Shown here piece after piece: positions 23,695 to 27,549 of a stretch of DNA of 27,549 nucleotides. Source of the stretch: Planctomycetaceae bacterium UBA6172 (GTDB lineage: Bacteria; Planctomycetota; Planctomycetia; Pirellulales; Pirellulaceae). Position 1 is the first letter of the stretch, and each line of letters opens with the position of its first letter. Below the pieces are notes generated by a model that ran no database searches, was not told the DNA's origin, and was given only the letters and a program-made list of their open reading frames with translations. Position numbers and translations under genes: made by a program. The stretch lies in assembly GCA_002422955.1 (NCBI GenBank), contig DITY01000249.1, positions 16,731 to 44,279 on the forward strand. Reading direction: 5' to 3'.

Positions 23695-24441
23695 TCAGCG
23701 ATCCAACTCTCGCTTCAGTCGCAGGATCGCCGCCCTGACACGGGACAACGCCGTGCCCAAGGGGATCCCTAAACGGTCCGCAATTTCTTGAAACGTGAGA
23801 CCCTCGAAAAAGCGATATCGAATCACCTCAGACTGCTCGATAGACAACAACCGAGTCGCGTCCCGTAAGCGATCGAACTCTTCGCCCTGCAACAAACCCT
23901 GCCACGGGAGCGGGCCGTCGTCGACCACTTCCTCCCAAACACGACCTCGGCTTCCGCCCCAGGCCTCAGCCAACGAATCGCCGACACCACCCCCCCGATC
24001 ATCGCCCCAAAAGTCCTGACCGGACCGCTGTCCGGCTCCAGCCGATGGATCGCATCCGGATGAATGACGAACTTCCCGCCGAACGCAAGCGGCGGCCTCG
24101 TTTCTCGCCACCACCAACAACCATGACCTCCGCGCGGGCGGGGGCACCGTGGCCCCTCGAGACCACAGTCGCTCGAACACGCGATTCAAACAATCCTCAA
24201 CATCCGCCTGATTTTTCAGCCTAACCCGCAAGGCCGCCCGAATCCCCTCAGCGTAAATCCGAAAGCATTCGACGAACTCCCCTGGGGCCCATGTCGACTC
24301 GTCGCTCGCAGACGCCCGCGGCCCGCCACCAACCGCCTCCTCGTCAGCTCCCGTCCCTTCCGGCGCGGCCGACAACCGAGGCACGAAGCCGCTGTGGACA
24401 TCGCCGTTCGGGTGGTCGGACCGGTTGGGTGGTTCCGTCAC
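23695..24441 (-). CDS. ECF-like RNA polymerase sigma factor with an unusually long linker
   Basis: The 248-residue protein has a degenerate region 2 (about 50-125; YAEGIRAALRVRLKNQADVE, DCLNRVFERLWSRG, RRSWLLVVARNEAAACVRRE). It ends in a clear region 4 (about 187-248; LLSIEQSEVIRYRFFEGLTF, QEIADRLGIPLGTALSRVRA). Between them is a linker of about 60 residues rich in Gly, Ser and Asp, far longer than the usual linker. An Ala/Gly-rich N-terminal tail of about 45 residues is also extra. The start is a GTG at 24441 with no good ribosome site, so the true start may be further in. It is the first gene of a five-gene run on this strand (putative anti-sigma, coiled-coil, DUF1549/DUF1553, DUF1501) and presumably drives that operon, perhaps including itself (inference). 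Confidence 0.87.
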   Translation of the reverse strand: MTEPPNRSDHPNGDVHSGFVPRLSAAPEGTGADEEAVGGGPRASASDESTWAPGEFVECFRIYAEGIRAALRVRLKNQADVEDCLNRVFERLWSRGATVPPPARRSWLLVVARNEAAACVRREVRHSSGCDPSAGAGQRSGQDFWGDDRGGGVGDSLAEAWGGSRGRVWEEVVDDGPLPWQGLLQGEEFDRLRDATRLLSIEQSEVIRYRFFEGLTFQEIADRLGIPLGTALSRVRAAILRLKRELDR

Positions 24442-24472
24442 GTAAGTAAGATGCGCCGCGGGAGGGGATTAT

Positions 24473-24506
24473 TTGACAAGTGTCGAACAAAATTGGCAAA
24501 TATTAA
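24473..24506. promoter_or_regulatory. AT-rich divergent promoter candidate with a dyad, between the sigma operon and the ROK gene
   Basis: Plus strand: a perfect TTGACA (24473-24478) is followed 18 bases later by CAAATA (24497-24502), with TATTAA at 24501-24506, a plausible though weak sigma-70 promoter for the ROK kinase gene. The -35 box sits in a dyad, TTTGACA-AG-TGTCGAA (24472-24487), with one mismatch. The segment is strikingly AT-rich for this window. On the minus strand the same stretch offers TTGCCA and AAATAA-like boxes facing the sigma operon, so it may serve both directions. Confidence 0.45.
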
Positions 24507-24689
24507 GCACGGTCCGACTTGGCAGCCTGCGAGCGATCCCCACTCCTTGCCCGAACCGATCGGCCCGCGGCCAGCCTCAGGTCCCGCAAAACTCTGTTCC
24601 GACCCGCCATGGATTTTATGCGGTTCGCGCCCGACAATGAGTTTCCCCGAAGTCCCTCACCAAGATTTACCTGCCAGGAGAGCGAGATC

Positions 24690-25682
24690 ATGACCGACGC
24701 AAAAGATGAGGGCGGCCGAATCTGGGTCGGCTTTGACCTCGGTGGCACCAAGATGCTGGCAGTCTTGTATGACGATGAATTCCGACCGCTGGGAAGAAAA
24801 CGCCGCAAAACCAAGGGGAGCGAAGGTGCGGACAATGGGCTGAGTCGGATCGAATCGACGATCGACCGAGTCTTCGCCGAATCCGGAGTTTCACCCCAAC
24901 GGCTCGCGGGCATTGGGATCGGCTGCCCCGGCCCGGTCGACATGGACAAGGGGCGGATTCTCCAGGCCCCCAACCTCGGCTGGGACGACGTCAATATCGC
25001 CGATCGACTTTCCAAGCGGTTTTCTTGCCCCGTGGTCGCGATCAATGACGTGGATGCGGGGGTATATGGCGAGTATCGCTTCGGTGCGGCAATCGGTTCG
25101 CGGTGCGCGATCGGCATTTTTCCCGGCACGGGCATCGGGGGCGGTTGCGTGTACCAGGGCCAGATTTTTCAAGGGGGAGGGATTTCCTGCATGGAGATCG
25201 GGCACACCCGGATCAGCAGCTCGATTCGCACGGGCGGATACTCGTTCCCGGGAACGCTCGAAGCGGAAGCGAGTCGTTTGACGGTAGCCGCCGAGGCGGT
25301 TAAAGCAGCCTATCGCGGTGAGGCCCCCTACCTGATGGCCCACGGCGGGACCGACTTAGCCGATATCCGCAGCGGCACGCTCGCGGAAGCGATCGAAGCG
25401 GGCGACGTGGCAATTCATTCGCTGGTGCAGGAAGCCGCCAGGTCGATCGGAATTGCGGTCGTCAACATCGTCCACCTGCTCGCCCCCGACAAAATCGTCC
25501 TCGGCGGCGGACTGGTTGAAGCGATGGAGGAGTTGTTTGTTGGAACCGTCAAGAAGACCGCTCGCAAACATGTGATGAACGCTTATCGCGATCGGTTCGA
25601 CGTTGTCGCCGCGAAACTGGGCGACGACGCCGGCGTCCTGGGTGCCGCCGCCTGGGCCAAAAGGCAAGCCCTCGGAGAGTGA
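24690..25682 (+). CDS. ROK-family sugar kinase lacking the zinc cysteine motif
   Basis: The 330-residue protein is a ROK (repressor, ORF, kinase) member, most likely a glucokinase-like ATP-dependent hexose kinase. It has the ATP-binding VGFDLGGTKMLAVLYD (13-28), the active-site region VVAINDVDAGVYGEYRFGA with probable catalytic base Asp120, FPGTGIGGGCV (adenosine/phosphate-2 region) and EIGH at 169-172. The normal CxCGxxGCxE zinc motif after EIGH is missing: the equivalent place reads GGYSFPGTLEAEAS, keeping the Glu (191) but none of the three Cys. There is no N-terminal helix-turn-helix, so it is an enzyme and not an Xyl-type repressor. AGGAG nine bases before the ATG fixes the start; the frame open to 24519 is not used. 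It is divergent from the sigma operon. The sugar substrate is unknown. Confidence 0.9.
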   Translation: MTDAKDEGGRIWVGFDLGGTKMLAVLYDDEFRPLGRKRRKTKGSEGADNGLSRIESTIDRVFAESGVSPQRLAGIGIGCPGPVDMDKGRILQAPNLGWDDVNIADRLSKRFSCPVVAINDVDAGVYGEYRFGAAIGSRCAIGIFPGTGIGGGCVYQGQIFQGGGISCMEIGHTRISSSIRTGGYSFPGTLEAEASRLTVAAEAVKAAYRGEAPYLMAHGGTDLADIRSGTLAEAIEAGDVAIHSLVQEAARSIGIAVVNIVHLLAPDKIVLGGGLVEAMEELFVGTVKKTARKHVMNAYRDRFDVVAAKLGDDAGVLGAAAWAKRQALGE

Positions 25683-25863
25683 GCCGCGAAGAATGGGATG
25701 TCACCGCGCCGCTCGAGCAGGCGAGGCGGCCTGAAGGGATCGACTGCAAATGGGCGATGACGCACGAAATTGGGCTCATCCCGGGATCAGAGCTACCCGT
25801 CATCCCGACGCGACTCCGATCCAGGCTATTCGCAAACCGTGCGACCAAGATCAACCCGCCGCT

Positions 25864-26907
25864 TCAAACCCTAGCTGATGGCAGCGGTTCGGCACTGGCT
25901 CGATTGATGTAGGCGGTGACCATTTCCGGAAGATAGTCGTCGAGCGTTCGGCCTGGCTGAAAACCGAACTGCTGGCGTGCTTTTTGGGCGGAACAGGTCC
26001 AAGCCGGCGCGGTCGCCTCGCGAATCTTGTCGACATTCAGGAACGTCGCCTTGCCCCGCAGTGTCCCCCAAGTCTGCAAGACCCAGGCGACCCCGTAACC
26101 GACGGGCCGCCGCATTTGCCACACCCGAATTTTCGGACCGAAAGCGCGACCGATCCGCTGGCCAAAATCGCTAAACGACAAGAATTCGCTGTCGTCACAG
26201 GCGAAGTAAATCCCATCGCCATGGGCGGCGGGACCGTCCGTTTCCGGCTTCAAAGTTTCGCCCGTCGCGGCGACCGCCAGGATCAGACGTACCAAATCGT
26301 TCACGTGGATGAAGGCGAGCGGGGGGTCCGGACGGCCGACCGCGACATGCACCCGCCAACGGGCAATCCCGTTGATCATTTGTGCCAACTTCTTGTCGCC
26401 AGGCCCATACACGACGCCGGGCCGAATCACCGATGTCCGCAATTCGGCAGCCCGCAGCCGAAACTCATGCTCGCCCTGCAACTTGCTGCGACCGTAATCC
26501 GAGATCGGTGCTTCGGGGTCGGATTCGACTAACGGCGGCCCCTGGGCCGGGGAGGGTCCCGCGGCCGCTAATGACGAGACGTAAACCACCCGCCGAACCG
26601 AAGCGGCCAGACACGCGTCCGCCAGATAGCCACAAGCCAGCGAGTTGACGCGCAGCAGTTCTCCCACGCCTAGCGCGTGCGTCAAACCGGCTAAGTGGAT
26701 CACCAGATCACACTCGCCGAGCGATTCCGCGTACGTCGCTGGCTGCTCTAGCGAACCGATCACGCACCGCACGCTCGGGCGCTGAAGATGCCGAATATCC
26801 GCCCCTCGGCGAACGAGGCAGATACAAGGGATGCCCGCGAGCGACAAGCTTTCGACCAAGTTTCTCCCGATAAAGCCTGTACTACCGGTGATGAATACTT
26901 TTTGCAT
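25864..26907 (-). CDS. NAD(P)-dependent epimerase/dehydratase (extended SDR)
   Basis: The 347-residue protein is an extended short-chain dehydrogenase/reductase. The Rossmann motif GSTGFIG is at 8-14. Next come CDLVIHLAGLTHALG, the active-site strand VVYVSSLAAAG with Ser111-Ser112, and the catalytic Tyr138-Gly-Arg-Ser-Lys142. Further on is SVIRPGVVYGPGD, a normal substrate-domain entry for sugar-nucleotide epimerases and dihydroflavonol-reductase-like enzymes. The substrate cannot be told from the sequence; a nucleotide sugar or an isoprenoid/sterol-like ketone are options. The start at 26907 puts the Rossmann strand at the N-terminus; the frame is open 96 codons further, but those lie antiparallel inside prs coding DNA. 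It follows the prs stop by 49 bp on the same strand, so the two may be cotranscribed. It converges on the ROK gene with 181 bp between them that show nothing notable. Confidence 0.88.
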   Translation of the reverse strand: MQKVFITGSTGFIGRNLVESLSLAGIPCICLVRRGADIRHLQRPSVRCVIGSLEQPATYAESLGECDLVIHLAGLTHALGVGELLRVNSLACGYLADACLAASVRRVVYVSSLAAAGPSPAQGPPLVESDPEAPISDYGRSKLQGEHEFRLRAAELRTSVIRPGVVYGPGDKKLAQMINGIARWRVHVAVGRPDPPLAFIHVNDLVRLILAVAATGETLKPETDGPAAHGDGIYFACDDSEFLSFSDFGQRIGRAFGPKIRVWQMRRPVGYGVAWVLQTWGTLRGKATFLNVDKIREATAPAWTCSAQKARQQFGFQPGRTLDDYLPEMVTAYINRASAEPLPSARV

Positions 26908-26956
26908 CAGACCACGAACTAAAGGCGACTGCGTGAAAAGCTCACCGAAACGGGTT

Positions 26957-27549
26957 TCACTGGCTCGGGGACTCACGGAACATGGCGCTAATCGATTGGT
27001 CGTGGTGAATCCGCTTGATCGCTTCGGCCAGCAGCGGAGCCACGCTGAGCACGTGCATGTTGGGTAACAACTTGTCTGGGGGTAACGGGATGCTGTTGGT
27101 GATCGCGATCGAATCGATCGGGGCATCCCGCAAGCGTTCGATCGCCGGGCCACACAGGACACCGTGGGTGCAGGCGATATGAATTTCCTCGGCACCCGCT
27201 TTCTTCACCAGCCTCGCGGCGCCGCAGATCGAACCGGCGGTGCTGATCATGTCGTCGAACATCACCGCGACCTTGCCTTCGATCGGCCCGCCAATGATCG
27301 TGCTCTGGCGGACTTCCGTCGCGCTGGTACGCCGTTTGTCGACGATCGCGATCGCCCCATTCAGCCGTTTGGCGTGGCCGACGGCACGCTTGATACTGCC
27401 TTCGTCGGGGCTGACCACGACGATCCTGTCGGCGGCCAATCCGCGACGCAAGAACGACTCGTTGAGCACCGGGGCGGCGTAGATATGGTCGACCGGAACG
27501 TCGAAAAAACCTTGGATCTGAGGGGCATGCAGGTCCATCGCCAACACCC
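26957..27549 (-). CDS. prs: Ribose-phosphate pyrophosphokinase, C-terminal part (N-terminus outside the window)
   Basis: Prs makes PRPP from ribose 5-phosphate and ATP for purine, pyrimidine, His, Trp and NAD synthesis. About 196 residues of a normally ~315-residue enzyme are present; the frame is open at the right edge. Visible are MDLHAPQIQGFFDVPVDHIYAAP, VVVSPDEGSIKRA, the flexible-loop region DKRRTSATEVR, and the PRPP/ribose-phosphate site VAVMFDDMISTAGSICGAA. The C-terminus ISAMFRESPSQ matches the family's usual SI..MF end. Retention of the class I sequence suggests a standard phosphate-activated, ADP-inhibited enzyme. It is upstream of the SDR gene by 49 bp. Confidence 0.95.
   Translation of the reverse strand, partial: VLAMDLHAPQIQGFFDVPVDHIYAAPVLNESFLRRGLAADRIVVVSPDEGSIKRAVGHAKRLNGAIAIVDKRRTSATEVRQSTIIGGPIEGKVAVMFDDMISTAGSICGAARLVKKAGAEEIHIACTHGVLCGPAIERLRDAPIDSIAITNSIPLPPDKLLPNMHVLSVAPLLAEAIKRIHHDQSISAMFRESPSQ

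Noticed and set aside
26908..27195. N-terminal extension of the SDR gene
   Set aside because: The extra 96 codons lie in another frame within prs coding DNA and would precede the Rossmann fold with unrelated sequence.

Overview
The window is about 27.5 kb of GC-rich DNA with all the marks of a planctomycete, probably a Pirellulaceae relative (Rhodopirellula/Blastopirellula-like). The evidence is the set of family-level signatures found together: a YTV-type tandem repeat surface protein, a DUF1559-like pseudopilin domain with its DG motif, two DUF1501 Tat-exported proteins, a PSD1-type DUF1549/DUF1553 cytochrome-like protein, and two ECF-type sigma factors. No tRNA, rRNA, CRISPR array, insertion sequence or phage gene was found. 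The lineage assignment is an inference from gene content, not from a marker gene comparison.

Layout from left to right. Positions 1-2200 hold the 3' part of a YTV repeat protein with a clear intrinsic terminator, and a convergent membrane protein that joins an anti-sigma-like N-terminus to a DUF1559-like C-terminus. Positions 2546-8094 hold a major-facilitator transporter, then folD on the opposite strand, then a gatA-gatB pair with an ATGA overlap. Positions 8109-12927 hold a three-helix membrane protein of unknown function, trpF, a DUF6498-like membrane protein, a secreted beta-lactamase-family serine hydrolase and an orphan PhoB/OmpR-type response regulator. Positions 13187-15062 hold the frameshifted remains of a ThuA-like gene next to a first DUF1501 gene. 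A long non-coding stretch with a strong palindrome then leads into ahcY (15654-16991), followed by an ECF sigma gene.

The most coherent system is at 17837-24441 on the minus strand. In transcription order it is an ECF-like sigma factor, a one-helix putative anti-sigma factor, a secreted coiled-coil protein, a 969-residue DUF1549/DUF1553 protein with two haem-type Cys-His motifs and a bacterial Ig-like domain, and a DUF1501 protein. Genes two, three and four are joined by successive ATGA stop/start overlaps. This looks like a self-regulated envelope module: a sigma/anti-sigma switch driving an exported cytochrome-like protein and its usual DUF1501 partner. It diverges from a ROK-family sugar kinase gene whose product has lost the family's zinc-binding cysteines. 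The AT-rich divergent promoter region between them carries a dyad. The right end holds an extended SDR epimerase/dehydratase and the truncated C-terminal part of prs.

Housekeeping functions (folate C1 metabolism, tRNA-dependent amidation, tryptophan, the methyl cycle, PRPP) are scattered as single genes or pairs among planctomycete-specific envelope genes. This dispersed arrangement is common in the phylum.
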